From Burkholderiales bacterium PBB2 (lineage in GTDB: Bacteria > Pseudomonadota > Gammaproteobacteria > Burkholderiales > Burkholderiaceae_C), in contig NKIM01000047.1 in assembly GCA_002255955.1 (NCBI GenBank), positions 1 through 35,671 of the forward strand: 35,671 nt of DNA, given 5' to 3'. Below, piece by piece: positions 9,506-22,435 of the stretch; the first letter of the stretch is position 1, and each line of letters opens with the position of its first letter. The notes under the pieces are model-generated. The model searched no databases. It had not been told where the DNA came from and saw only the letters and a list, made by a program, of their open reading frames with translations. The position numbers and the translations under genes are program-made.

Positions 9506-10006
9506 ATGACCGAGGAAGCACAGGACAAGGCCGCGGATCTGCGGCGCAAGCTGATCCGCAATATCGACCAGGTGCCGCGCGAGCGCTACCTGCGCCCGCC
9601 GCGCTACGACAGCCTGGTCGGTGCCGTGTCCGAGGGCACGCTGGCGCGCAAGCTCGGTTGCGGGGTCGACACGGTGGCCCCGGGCCAGCAGAGCTGCCCC
9701 TACCACTTCCATCACACGCAGGAGGAGATGTTCATCATCCTCGAAGGCCAGGGCACGCTGCGGGTGGCGGGCGAATTGCTGCCGGTGCAGGCCGGCGATG
9801 TGATCTTCATCCCCTGCGGGCCCGAGTACCCGCACCACCTGCTCAACACCTCGGATGCCGAGCTCAAATACCTGAGCATCAGCACCCAGGACCGGCCCGA
9901 GGTCTGCGAGTACCCCGATTCGGGCAAGATCGCCGTGTTTTCCAAAGGCCCGGCCTTCATCCATCGGCGCGAGAACGGCCTCGATTACTGGGACGGCGAG
10001 CCCTGA
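9506..10006 (+). CDS. Cupin domain protein
   Basis: A 166-residue single-domain cupin. Motif 1 has metal-ligand candidates H67, H69 and E73 or E74 in YHFHHTQEE, followed by FIILEGQG. Motif 2 is GDVIFIPCGPEYPHHLLN, with the last ligand His at 110 or 111. So a mononuclear metal site is likely. Substrate is not evident; related small cupins include sugar isomerase-like, dioxygenase-like and purely binding proteins. The ATG at 9506 is preceded by AGGAAGAAGG; the upstream extension of the frame to 9428 has no such site. The last 22 bases overlap tail to tail with the minus-strand GIN-domain gene. Confidence 0.85.
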   Translation: MTEEAQDKAADLRRKLIRNIDQVPRERYLRPPRYDSLVGAVSEGTLARKLGCGVDTVAPGQQSCPYHFHHTQEEMFIILEGQGTLRVAGELLPVQAGDVIFIPCGPEYPHHLLNTSDAELKYLSISTQDRPEVCEYPDSGKIAVFSKGPAFIHRRENGLDYWDGEP

Positions 10007-10881
10007 GCTTCGTGCAGCAGCGGCGCGCGGCTGTCGAGGTTGCCGCCACCGCCGTTGCCGCTGGCGGCCGCGCGTGAGTTGGCAGCCGCCGGCTTGTCGC
10101 CGCGGGCATTGATGCGCGAGATGCCGGAGGACTGGCGCTGCAGCTCGGGCCGGCCCCAGTAATCGACCTGGCCGAAGCCGGAGACCGACACCGCCAACTG
10201 CTCGGTGGCCCAGACCTCGGCATCACCGATGCCGCTGATGCTGAGTGCGGCGCGGGTGGCCTGCAGGTTCTCGGCCTGCAGCCGGCCCTTGCCCGAGATT
10301 CGCAGCACCAAGTCATTCACCTGGCCGCTGATGCGGCCGGCGCCCGCGCCCGAGATGCCGAAGCTCAGTTTGTCGGCATGGAGTTCGTCGAAGCGCGCGC
10401 TGCCGGCACCCGAGATGGTGATGATCAGCTGGCTGCAGCGGAAGGCGCCGGGCGCGTGCAGATCACCCGCGCCGGACAGGATCAGGTGGTTGAGTCGGCG
10501 CAGGGTCACATCGATCTGCGGCCGCTGGTTGCGCCACATCTTCCAGCCGTCGACCGAGCGGATCTGCAGCTTGTCGCCGCTGTAATCGAGCTCGATCTGC
10601 TTTTGCGCCTCGGCGTCGCCGGCCACGAAAACCTGGTCGCGCTCGCCCTGAATCAGGCGCACATTGGCTGTGCCGGAGAGCTCCAGCCGCTCGAAGGGGC
10701 GCGAGATGTAGAGCTTGCCTTCGGCTGCGGGTGCCGCCGGGGCCGCTTGGGCGGCCGGCGCTGCGGGCGCCGCAGGGCTGACGGGGGCCACCGGCGCGAC
10801 CGGAGCCGCACCGGGCTGGGCCATCACCAGCTCGCTCATCAAACAGGCCAGCAGGCCTGTGCTCAGCAGCTTCCAGCTCAT
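9985..10881 (-). CDS. GIN-domain (DUF2807) envelope protein
   Basis: A 298-residue exported protein. Residues 1-21 form a signal peptide (cleavage after VMA; an LLAC segment at 10-13 could instead be read as a lipobox, less likely). A Pro/Ala-rich linker (about 24-53) follows, then a GIN domain (about 57-250), a right-handed beta-helix-like fold of adhesin and bactofilin type shown here by repeated short strands such as LSGTANVRLIQG, LILSGAGDLHAPG, ISGAGSARFDELHA and ISGIGDAEV. A Gly/Asn-rich low-complexity tail ends it. It is the third gene of an operon with a LytS-like kinase and LytTR regulator; its ATG overlaps the regulator stop (ATGA, 10878-10881), so it is likely made together with them. 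Role: probably envelope stress or surface sensing, unproven. Confidence 0.85.
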   Translation of the reverse strand: MSWKLLSTGLLACLMSELVMAQPGAAPVAPVAPVSPAAPAAPAAQAAPAAPAAEGKLYISRPFERLELSGTANVRLIQGERDQVFVAGDAEAQKQIELDYSGDKLQIRSVDGWKMWRNQRPQIDVTLRRLNHLILSGAGDLHAPGAFRCSQLIITISGAGSARFDELHADKLSFGISGAGAGRISGQVNDLVLRISGKGRLQAENLQATRAALSISGIGDAEVWATEQLAVSVSGFGQVDYWGRPELQRQSSGISRINARGDKPAAANSRAAASGNGGGGNLDSRAPLLHEAQGSPSQ

Positions 10882-11669
10882 ATCGATTGCTCCCTCAGTT
10901 TCTTGGACACATCGCGGTTGGCGGTGAAGCGGGTGCCGTCCTGCATCTGCACGATCAGTTGCGAGTTCTCGTCGGGTGTCATCGACACCACGAAATCGAG
11001 GTTGACGATGCAGCTGCGCTGCAGCTTGATGAAGCGGCTGGGGTCCAGGCGCTGCTCGAAGGCGGTGATGGGCAGGTTGACCAGGTACTGGCGGCCGCCG
11101 CTGGCCACGGCGGTGTACTTGATGTCCGAGCGCAGGTACTCGACCGTGTCCACCTGGATGGGAAAGATCTTGCCCTGGTCGCGCACCAGCAGCCGGGTCA
11201 TGGGCGAGGTGTCGGGCTTGGCCGCCGCTTCCAGCGCCTGGGTGCTGCTGGGCTGGGCGCCACCCTCGCTGCCGCTGCGCTGCAGGGCGTGCTGCACCGC
11301 CTCATTGAAACGCTCTTGTGAAAACGGCTTGAGCAGGTAATCGGCCGCATGCAGCTCGAAGGCGGTGATGGCGTGCTCGTTGTAGGCGGTGGTGAAGATC
11401 ACCCGCGGCACGGCGCCCTCGCCCTTGGCGCCATCTTCGGCCAGGGCGCGCAGCACCTGCAGCCCGGTCAGGCCCGGCATATTGATGTCCATGAAGACCA
11501 GCTCGGGGCGCAGGCTGCGGATCTGCTCCAGCGCGCTCAGGCCGTCGGCGCAGCTGGCCACCAGCTCCAGCTGCGGCAGCTGGGCCACCCAGTCGGCCAG
11601 GGCTTCGCTGGCCAGGGGCTCGTCTTCGGCAATCAGGGTGCGGATGCGGGGTGGGGTGGTGGCGTTCAT
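10878..11669 (-). CDS. LytTR-type response regulator (LytR/AlgR family)
   Basis: A 263-residue two-component regulator. The receiver domain (about 8-125) has the acidic pair in AEDEP (15-17), the phospho-acceptor D61 in FMDINMPG, a T in VIFTTAY and the K in LLKPFSQERF. The C-terminal LytTR DNA-binding domain (about 150-260) has the usual YLRSDIKYTAV, LPITAFEQRLDPSRFIKLQRSCIVNLDFV stretch. It pairs with the kinase directly upstream (18-base gap). I chose the ATG at 11669; a TTG at 11678 gives three more residues. No ribosome site is seen before either, so translation is probably coupled to the kinase gene. A 12-base tandem duplication covers this junction. Confidence 0.93.
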   Translation of the reverse strand: MNATTPPRIRTLIAEDEPLASEALADWVAQLPQLELVASCADGLSALEQIRSLRPELVFMDINMPGLTGLQVLRALAEDGAKGEGAVPRVIFTTAYNEHAITAFELHAADYLLKPFSQERFNEAVQHALQRSGSEGGAQPSSTQALEAAAKPDTSPMTRLLVRDQGKIFPIQVDTVEYLRSDIKYTAVASGGRQYLVNLPITAFEQRLDPSRFIKLQRSCIVNLDFVVSMTPDENSQLIVQMQDGTRFTANRDVSKKLREQSI

Positions 11670-11671
11670 GA

Positions 11672-11696
11672 GGGTCAAGCAAGTGGGTCAAGCAAG
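11672..11696. repeat. 12-base tandem duplication at the kinase/regulator junction
   Basis: GGGTCAAGCAAG occurs twice with a period of 13 (11672-11683 and 11685-11696). The second unit holds the stop codon of the kinase gene and the first holds the alternative TTG start of the regulator gene. It looks like a recent slip duplication. Confidence 0.8.
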
Positions 11697-12854
11697 CGGG
11701 GCCTGGGGAATCCATAGGTCGACGCGGAAACCGGCGCCCGGTGCGGTGTGGATGTGCATGCGCGCGCGGCCGTTGAAGTCGAGCGCAAAGCGGCGGCGCA
11801 GGGCGCCTAGGCCGATGCCGCCGCTGCGGTGGCCGCTGGGGGCCGTGCCCTCGCCGGCGTCGCTGGGGTTCAGCCGCGCCGGTTCGCAGCCGGCGCCGTC
11901 GTCCTTGACGGTCAGCGCCAGGGCCTGGGTCAGCGCATCGCGGCGCGAGCTGATGCTGATGCAGCCGCCTTTCACGCTGGGCGAGATGCCGTGGATGATG
12001 GAGTTCTCCACCAGCGGCTGCAGGGTCAGGGGCGGAATCTCGTCTTGCAGCGTGTCCGGGTCCAGCGCCCATTCCACGCTCAGGCGCTGGCCCAGGCGCA
12101 GCGATTCCAGGGCCAGGTAGTCGCGCACAAAGCCCAGCTCTTCTTCCAGCGTCACTCGGTCGCTGACGGCGCGTTTGCTGTCCAGCACATAGCGCAGCAT
12201 GTCGGAAAAGCGCAGCAGGCCTTGCTCGGCCGCTTTGGCATCCTTCCGGGTCAGGGCGATCAGGGAGTTGAGGGTGTTGAAGAGGAAATGCGGGTTCAGC
12301 TTGCCGCTGATGGCGGCCAGCTCGGCGCGGGCCAGGGCGCTCTCGGCCTGGGCGGCGGCTACGGCATTGCGGCGCGCCCGGCGTGCGTTCAGCACCGCGG
12401 TGAAGCCGGTGGCCACCGGCACATAGACAAATACCCCGGTGATGGCGCGCCAGAGCGCTGTTTGCATCAGCGTGGCCTCGGCATGCTCGGGGCCGAAGAG
12501 CAGGCTGGCGAGCACAAAATCGCTGGCCATCCAGCCGCCGCTGAACAGCAGCGCCGCCGCACCGTGCAGACCGGCCAGGCTGAGCAGGCCGAACTCGCGC
12601 TCCTGCAGCCACTGCGCCCAGGGGTAGACCAAAACACCCATCAGCATGGGCGCCCACAGCGTCAGCGTCGCTTCGTAAATGGCCGACCAGAGCTGCCACA
12701 CGCCCTGCTGGCCGCGCTGGTAATCGAGCCCGGCCACCACGTAAAGCAACCAGGTCAGCAGGCAGGCGCCGCCGTAGGCCAGCCAGAAGCGTCGGCGGCT
12801 GCCGGTGTTCCAGCTCTGGCTCGGGTTCAGGGGCGTGGTGGTGCTGCGGTCCAT
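11688..12854 (-). CDS. LytS-like sensor histidine kinase
   Basis: A 388-residue membrane kinase. Four hydrophobic spans are visible in the first 155 residues (about 24-42, 62-82, 90-112, 132-153) with no large sensor domain, so it likely senses within the membrane. A short coiled segment of Ala/Arg/Glu follows (about 157-182), then the His_kinase domain with [13 protein letters not shown] (phospho-acceptor H189), then the ATPase domain with the N-box [10 protein letters not shown] (N284) and a glycine box in DDGAGCEP and [11 protein letters not shown]. First gene of the operon with the LytTR regulator and the GIN-domain protein, which it probably controls. Divergent from ssb. Confidence 0.93.
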   Translation of the reverse strand: MDRSTTTPLNPSQSWNTGSRRRFWLAYGGACLLTWLLYVVAGLDYQRGQQGVWQLWSAIYEATLTLWAPMLMGVLVYPWAQWLQEREFGLLSLAGLHGAAALLFSGGWMASDFVLASLLFGPEHAEATLMQTALWRAITGVFVYVPVATGFTAVLNARRARRNAVAAAQAESALARAELAAISGKLNPHFLFNTLNSLIALTRKDAKAAEQGLLRFSDMLRYVLDSKRAVSDRVTLEEELGFVRDYLALESLRLGQRLSVEWALDPDTLQDEIPPLTLQPLVENSIIHGISPSVKGGCISISSRRDALTQALALTVKDDGAGCEPARLNPSDAGEGTAPSGHRSGGIGLGALRRRFALDFNGRARMHIHTAPGAGFRVDLWIPQAPLA

Positions 12855-12916
12855 GGCGGCATCTTAGGCAATGCCCAGGTCCGCCCGGCGCCTGGCCTGA
12901 CTAAGTGCAAGAAGCA

Positions 12917-12980
12917 GGGCGCCAACTGCGGCGCCCTCGGTCCGGCGTGGGCGGTTGCCAGCCGCCCAGGGCTCCCTGGG
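12917..12980. repeat. Two perfect hairpins between lytS-like gene and ssb
   Basis: GGGCGCC (12917-12923) pairs with GGCGCCC (12930-12936), and CCCAGGG (12965-12971) with CCCTGGG (12974-12980). The following bases to about 13013 are also palindromic (GCCCGCCCTGGGGCCGGC) and resemble part of the palindromic insertion in the oxoprolinase gene at 16985-17090. No T-runs follow. They lie in the shared upstream region of two divergent genes. Confidence 0.55.
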
Positions 12981-13013
12981 GCTTGCCCGCCCTGGGGCCG
13001 GCAGCCGGGGCGG

Positions 13014-13019
13014 CATAAT
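13014..13019 (+). promoter_or_regulatory. Possible -10 element of the ssb promoter
   Basis: CATAAT, five of six matches to TATAAT, 40 bases before the ssb ATG. No good -35 sits at 16-18 bases, so this is a weak call. Confidence 0.35.
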
Positions 13020-13058
13020 CCGGGGGTTTGGATATCAGCAGCTTGCGGAGCAGCGCCT

Positions 13059-13628
13059 ATGGCCTCGGTCAATAAAGTCATTCTCATCGGCAACCTGGGG
13101 CGCGACCCCGAGTTGCGCTACAACCCCAGCGGCGTCGCCTTCTGCACCATCAGCCTGGCCACCACGCGCAATTGGAAGAACCGCGAGACCGGCGAAAAGC
13201 AGGAAGAAACCGAATGGCACCGCGTGGTGTTCAACGACAAGCTGGCTGAGATCGTCGGCCAGTACTGCAAGAAGGGCCGCCCGCTCTACGTCGAAGGCCG
13301 CCTGCGCACCCGCAAGTGGACCGACAAGGAAGGCAAGGACGTCTACACCACCGAAATCATCGCCAATGAAATGCAGCTGCTCGGCGGCCGCGATTCCGGT
13401 GATGAAGGTGGTGGCGGCGGTGGTGGTGGCTACGGCGCCCGCGAAGCACGTGGTGGCGGCGGCGGTGCTGGCGGCTACGGCGGTGGCGACGACTACGGCG
13501 ACGCCCCGGCCCCGCGCGCTCCGGCCCGCCCGCCTGCACGCCCTCCGGCAGCTGCCCGCCCGGCGCCCGCCCCGGCACCGCGCCCGGCGACCGGCTTTGA
13601 CGATATGGACGACGATATCCCGTTCTAA
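13059..13628 (+). CDS. ssb: Single-stranded DNA-binding protein
   Basis: A 189-residue SSB that coats single-stranded DNA in replication, recombination and repair. The OB-fold domain is residues 1-110 ([20 protein letters not shown] at the start, with the usual [18 protein letters not shown] and [12 protein letters not shown]). A Gly-rich linker (about 118-148) and a Pro/Ala-rich linker (about 150-177) follow. The acidic tip DDMDDDIPF that recruits partner proteins closes it. GCGGAG lies about 9 bases before the ATG. An unusually strong terminator follows. The preceding gene is divergent, so ssb is a single-gene unit here, not next to uvrA as far as can be seen. Confidence 0.97.
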   Translation: MASVNKVILIGNLGRDPELRYNPSGVAFCTISLATTRNWKNRETGEKQEETEWHRVVFNDKLAEIVGQYCKKGRPLYVEGRLRTRKWTDKEGKDVYTTEIIANEMQLLGGRDSGDEGGGGGGGGYGAREARGGGGGAGGYGGGDDYGDAPAPRAPARPPARPPAAARPAPAPAPRPATGFDDMDDDIPF

Positions 13629-13656
13629 AAAACGCCCGCTTCGGCGAATGGTCTAG

Positions 13657-13690
13657 AAGGCCTCGGCTCCTTGGGAGCCGGGGCCTTTTT
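13657..13690 (+). terminator. Rho-independent terminator of ssb
   Basis: A stem of about 14 bp (AAGGCCTCGGCTCC with GGAGCCGGGGCCTT, one T-G pair, loop TTG) ends in TTTTT. It starts 29 bases after the ssb stop codon. Confidence 0.9.
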
Positions 13691-13722
13691 CTTGGCCTGC
13701 GCCGCGCCAAGTCGTGTGGATT

Positions 13723-13738
13723 TGGCACTTGACCTGCC
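13723..13738 (+). promoter_or_regulatory. Sigma54-like promoter upstream of the PAS gene
   Basis: TGGCACTTGACCTGCC. TGGCAC is a perfect -24 block and TGC the -12 block, with the required 10-base GG to GC spacing. It departs from the consensus TGGCACG-N4-TTGCW at three places. It lies 56-71 bases before the two possible ATG codons of the PAS protein. No upstream enhancer site was identified. Confidence 0.4.
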
Positions 13739-13793
13739 GGGCGCAGGGTCCAACCCTTGACCCGGGCCGCCACGGCCGCCAAGATGGGGCGCT

Positions 13794-14372
13794 ATGTTGG
13801 CCACAGTCATGGAAGTCGAACGTTGGCGGCGAGCCGTCCAGCAAGGCTGGTTCGGCGTCTGGGACCTGGACGCGCGCCAGGACACCGTCCACTACTCGCC
13901 GCGCTGGAAAGAGCATCTGGGCTTCCCCTATGCCCGCTCGGCCGACCACACCGCCTTCTGGCGCTGCCGGGTCCACCCCGAGGATCAGGCGGCCATGCTG
14001 ACGGCCTTGCGCGCCCATCTGGATGGCAGCGAGCCCAGCTACGAAGCGCGCTTCCGCTTGCGCAGCAATGGATCGGGCTACCGCCAGATGTTTTCGCGCG
14101 GTTTGGTGCTGGAGCGTGATGCGCAGGGTGAAGCCGTGCGCGTGGTCGGCACCATGATCGACCTGAGCGAACGGCCCGCCTCACCGACGCCGGCGCAATG
14201 GGTGGAAGACGCGGCTGGTGCGCCTGGCGTGGGCATCAGCGCCACCCCGCCTTTTCACCAGCTGCTGGGTGATGCCCGGGCGGCCGCGCCGAGCTTCAAC
14301 CCCAGCCGCATGCTCGATCGGGTCGGTGATTTGCTGGATCAGACCTTGCGCCAGGCCCTCGTCAGGGCCTGA
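13794..14372 (+). CDS. Stand-alone PAS domain protein
   Basis: A 192-residue protein, or 187 if it starts at the ATG at 13809. Residues about 8-125 are a PAS fold of the PAS_3 type: [27 protein letters not shown] at the start, [19 protein letters not shown] in the middle, [21 protein letters not shown] and a closing [13 protein letters not shown], the usual PAS/PAC end. No kinase, GGDEF, EAL or DNA-binding output domain follows; the rest is a short low-similarity tail. It may sense or bind a ligand and act through another protein, or be a remnant of a longer sensor. It sits between the ssb terminator and the oxoprolinase gene. A 7-bp hairpin (14353-14370) spans its last codons. Confidence 0.8.
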   Translation: MLATVMEVERWRRAVQQGWFGVWDLDARQDTVHYSPRWKEHLGFPYARSADHTAFWRCRVHPEDQAAMLTALRAHLDGSEPSYEARFRLRSNGSGYRQMFSRGLVLERDAQGEAVRVVGTMIDLSERPASPTPAQWVEDAAGAPGVGISATPPFHQLLGDARAAAPSFNPSRMLDRVGDLLDQTLRQALVRA

Positions 14373-14401
14373 GCAGGTTTCGGGCTCGCCGGTTCACCGG
14401 C
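14353..14401 (+). terminator. Two weak hairpins at the end of the PAS gene
   Basis: AGGCCCT/AGGGCCT (14353-14370, loop CGTC) spans the stop codon and GCCGG/CCGGC (14388-14401, loop TTCA) precedes TTTC. Neither has a proper T-run. Partial termination is possible. Confidence 0.35.
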
Positions 14402-14497
14402 TTTCAGGCCGCCTCGGCGCGCACGCGCTTTCGGCCGGGGGCGCGTTGCCGGGCTGCTCTGTTCCAATCGCGCTTTCTGCCTGAAAACGCCTGCCCC

Positions 14498-18301
<3,804 letters not shown>

Positions 18302-18322
18302 GCCAGAGAGAATGTGAACAAG

Positions 18323-18354
18323 ACCGGACCCGTATTTGTGGTCTGGTGTTTTTT
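18323..18354 (+). terminator. Rho-independent terminator of oplAH
   Basis: ACCGGACC (18323-18330), 9-base loop, GGTCTGGT (18340-18347), an 8-bp stem with one G-T pair, then GTTTTTTC. It is 21 bases past the oplAH stop codon and ahead of the next gene's ribosome site. Confidence 0.8.
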
Positions 18355-18381
18355 CGCCAAGAGGCGTAAGGGACGTTCACG

Positions 18382-19245
18382 GTGAAGCCACGCAGACCGG
18401 GCCGGCAGGAAACGGCCGCCGCAGTACATGCTCGACCCCTGGTCGGGCTGCTGCTTGCCTGCGCCTTGTGCGGGGCCGCGGCCGAGCCGGTGGTGAACCC
18501 GGCCCTGGCGCCGGTGGACATGAGCAAGCTGCTGCAGGTGCCCTCGGTCGGCCAGGGGCCAGCTGGCGCCAGCGTGGGCGAGAGTGCCCGGACCTGGCTG
18601 CCCAAAACCGAGTTTGGTCTCAGCGGCGCCGCCCATGGCGCCGAGTGGAGCAAGGCCAGCCCGGCAGCGGCCGACGGCTTGGGCGAGAGCCCGAACGAGG
18701 CCAAGCCGCGCCCGAACGCGCCACCGGATGCGCGCGCCAAGGAGCAGCGGCCAGAGGCTCCAGCGGGCGCCAAGCCCGGGCCTGGCGTGAATCGCCCCCT
18801 GGCCATCGACGACGGGATGTTCAGCGATGCCCTGCGCGAGTTGCACGACACCAGCGAGTTCAAGGACCTGAAAGAGCTGTGGCGCGATGCCAATGCTGAG
18901 GTCAACAAGTTCCGCGGCGGCTTTCTCTTCGAAACCCCCACGGAGGAAGAGCTGGCGCAGCGCCGCAGCGCCCGCGAGCGCGTGGACGGGCCGGGCGGGG
19001 CCGGCGGCTACGGCGGCGGTGCGGCCAACTCCAACTACCGGCCGCGCACGGCCGCGGAGCTGGAGCGTGATGACATCCTGCTGTCGGTGATGATCAAGCG
19101 CATGTTCGACGAGATCCTGCCCTGGGCCATCGGCCTCGTGGTCGGCTTGTTGTTCCTGCGCCTGGGCTACGGCTATTGGCGCGCTCAGGCTCGGCCGCTG
19201 AGCCGAACGCAGGCAGCCGGCCGGGGCGGCGCCTACCGCCCCTGA
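18382..19245 (+). CDS. Unrecognised protein with C-terminal membrane segment
   Basis: A 287-residue protein I cannot place in a family. A hydrophobic N-terminal stretch (about 19-34, PLVGLLLACALCGAAA) looks like a signal peptide, possibly a lipobox (LLAC). A long Pro/Ala/Lys-rich region (about 90-135) follows, then a charged helical part (FSDALRELHDTSEFKDLKELWRD, about 148-170), a Gly/Tyr patch, and one clear transmembrane helix near the end (about 245-265, ILPWAIGLVVGLLFLRLGYGY) with a basic tail. Translation starts at GTG 18382, supported by AAGGGA 8 bases upstream. The oplAH terminator separates it from that gene. It converges on the exporter operon, with 12 bases between the stop codons. 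Confidence 0.75.
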   Translation: MKPRRPGRQETAAAVHARPLVGLLLACALCGAAAEPVVNPALAPVDMSKLLQVPSVGQGPAGASVGESARTWLPKTEFGLSGAAHGAEWSKASPAAADGLGESPNEAKPRPNAPPDARAKEQRPEAPAGAKPGPGVNRPLAIDDGMFSDALRELHDTSEFKDLKELWRDANAEVNKFRGGFLFETPTEEELAQRRSARERVDGPGGAGGYGGGAANSNYRPRTAAELERDDILLSVMIKRMFDEILPWAIGLVVGLLFLRLGYGYWRAQARPLSRTQAAGRGGAYRP

Positions 19246-19257
19246 GCCTCTTTTCGC

Positions 19258-20471
19258 TCAATCTTGCCGCAAGCACTCGATCGGCAGCAGACGTGAAGCG
19301 CGCCGCGCCGGGTAGTAGCCGAAGAACAGGCCCACGCCGCTGGCAAAACCGATGGCCACCATGATGTGCTTGGGCGCCAGGCTCATGGCGAACGAGGTGT
19401 TGGCATTGACACCCCAGGCGCCCAGGGCGGCGATGCTCAGGCCGATCAGGCCGCCCAGCAGGCACAGCACCACCGCTTCGCCGAGAAACTGCCAGAGCAC
19501 ATCGCGCGGCTTGGCGCCGATGGCCATGCGGATGCCGATCTCTCGCACTCGCTCGGACACGCTGACCAGCATGATGTTCATGATGCCGATGCCACCCACC
19601 AGCAGCGAGACCGCGCCGATCAGGCCCAGGCCGATGGACAGACCGCCGGCGATGGCCGCTCCCGATTTGGCGATGCTGGCCAGGTTGGTGACGACGAAAT
19701 CATCGAGCTTGTCGCCGGTGATGCGGTGGCGGTCGCGCAGCAGTTCTTCCACATCGAGCTGGGCCTCGGCCAGGCCGGCGGCGCTGTGGGACTGCACGCT
19801 GATGTAGTGCACGCTGCCCGGGCGCTGCAAGCGCATGGGCATGGCGCTGATGGGCACGAGGATCAGCTCGCCCAGCTCGGTGCCGTCCAGGGTGCGGCCG
19901 CTGCCGCCCAGCACGCCGATGACGGTGAAGGGCTGTCCGTCCAGGCGCACGGTTTGGCCCAGGGGGTTGCGGTTGCTGAAATGGTCGGCCGCCAGCTTGG
20001 AGCCGATCACCGCCACCCGGGCGGCGGCCTGCACATCGCGCTCGTCCAGGGGCACGCCCTGCTCCACCTGCCAGCTGCGCAGGGCCAGCATGGCCGGCGT
20101 GGTGCCCAGCACCGTCTGGTTGCTGTTGCTCTCGCCATACTGCACCTGGAAAAAGCCCTGCAGCGCCGGCGCCGCACCCTTGAGGCTGGGCAGCTCCGCC
20201 AGGGCACGCGCATCGGCCACGGTCAGGGCCGGCACCTCGCCGGTGCGGCGCTTGACGCCGCCGCCGTCCACTGGCGTGCCGTTCTGCACGATCAGCTGGT
20301 TGCTGCCCAGCACGGCCAGCTCCTTGTCGATGAAGGCGCGCACGGCGTCGCCGACGCTGAGCATCAACAGCACCGAGGCGATGCCGATCACCACGCCCAG
20401 CATGGTCAGGGCGCTGCGCAGGCGGTTCGCGTTCAGGGAACGCAAGGCCTCAAGAAAAATCTGCATCGGGT

Positions 20472-20475
<4 letters not shown>
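19258..20475 (-). CDS. MacB-like ABC transporter permease (FtsX domain)
   Basis: A 405-residue inner-membrane permease of the MacB class. The N-terminal helix (about 20-42, ALTMLGVVIGIASVLLMLSV) is followed by a large periplasmic MacB_PCD domain (about 45-275), then three membrane helices of the FtsX fold (GLSIGLGLIGAVSLLVGGIGIMNIMLVSVSERVREIGIRMAIGAKPRDVLWQF is the usual core). The short C-terminus ends PIECLRQD. In classical MacB the ATPase is fused at the N-terminus; here it is a separate gene upstream, overlapping by 4 bases (ATGA at 20472-20475). It should extrude peptides, lipids or small molecules with the adaptor gene product. Substrate unknown. Confidence 0.93.
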
Positions 20476-21184
<709 letters not shown>

Positions 21185-21188
<4 letters not shown>

Positions 21189-22435
21189 AGTTCCTCCTTC
21201 TTGTCCTTGGACGCGCGCCGGGTCACCACGGCATCGCCGCGCTTCAGGTCGCCGCTGAGCAGCTCGGTGAAGCGGGTGTTGGAGATGCCGACCGTGATTT
21301 CGTGGGCCTTGAGGTTTTGCTCCGCATCGACGGTGTAGACCTTGTAGACACGGGCATTGCCGCGCAGATTGCTGAGCACGCCGTCGTCGTCAGGGCGGGC
21401 GACTTCAGTCTTGGGGGCCGAGGCGGCGGAAGCAGCGGATGAGGCCGAGGCTGCAGCTTTGGCGGCCTTGCCCTGCGGCTTGAGGTCGTCTTCATCGGGC
21501 TTGAAGCGCAGGGCAGCGGTGGGCAGGCGCAGGGTCTTGCTCTTGCTGGCCACCACGATGCGGGTCTGCGCCGTCATGCCGGGCTTGAGGATGCCATCGG
21601 GGTTGGGCACGTTGACGATCACGGTGTAGGTGACCACGCCCTGGGTGTTGGTGGCGTTCAGGCGGAACTGCTCGACCTTGCCCTCGAACTCGCGGTTGGG
21701 GTGCGCATCGACCACGAAGCGCACCACCTGGCCGGTCTGGATCAGGCCGGCATCGGCCTCGCTGACATTGGTCTGGATGACCATCTCGCGCAAGTCCTTG
21801 GCGATCAGGAAGAGTTCGGGCGTCTGGAAGCTGGCGGCCACGGTCTGGCCGACATCGACGCTGCGCTTGATCACCACCCCGTCCACCGGGGCGCGGATCA
21901 CGGTGTTGCCGAGGTCGGTCTCGGCCGCATCAAGCTGGGCGCGAGCGATGCCCAGGTTGCCTCGCGCCACCTCCAGCTCGCGCAGGCTCTGGTCGCGCTG
22001 CGGCGCGGCGATATAGCCCTGGGCCTTGAGCGCCTCGTTGCGCTCCAGATTGCCGCGGGCAAACGCCACCTGCGCTTCGGCCGAAGCCAGCTGGGCCTTG
22101 GCCTGGCGCACCCGGGCCTGGAAATTCGCCGGATCGATGCGCAGCAAGACCTGACCCTTTTTGACCACGTCGTTGAAATCCACGAGGCGCTCGGCCACTG
22201 TGCCGCTGACCGCCGCGCCGACCACCACCGTGGTCACCGGCTGCAGATTGCCATTGGCCATCACCACCTGGGTGATGGCGCCCTCGTCGATGGCGGTGCT
22301 GCGAAAGCGCTCCGGCGGTGGCTTGTGCTCTCCGCGGTTGAAGGCCACCCAGCCGGCGCCGGCCAGACCGAGGACCACGAGGGCGACGACGCTGCGCCGG
22401 GCGAAGAATTTTTTGAGCGAGGTGGAAAGTGCCAT
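21185..22435 (-). CDS. Periplasmic adaptor (MacA/HlyD family) of a tripartite exporter
   Basis: A 416-residue membrane fusion protein. A single N-terminal membrane anchor lies at about 14-32. A lipoyl-like half (VSGTVAERLVDFNDVVKKGQVLLRIDP), an alpha-hairpin (about 105-165, AKAQLASAEAQVAFARGNLERNEAL...), the second lipoyl half (TVIRAPVDGVVIKRSVDVGQTV), a beta-barrel and a C-terminal membrane-proximal domain follow. An Ala/Ser-rich low-complexity insert with DDLKPQGKAAKAAASASSAA lies near 330-360. It links the ATPase/permease pair to an outer-membrane channel; no TolC-like gene is in the window. First gene of the three-gene unit. Confidence 0.94.

Noticed and set aside
11302-12699. 465-codon minus frame overlapping kinase and regulator
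   Set aside because: Shifted frame of two recognisable genes; Pro/Arg/Gly-rich nonsense.
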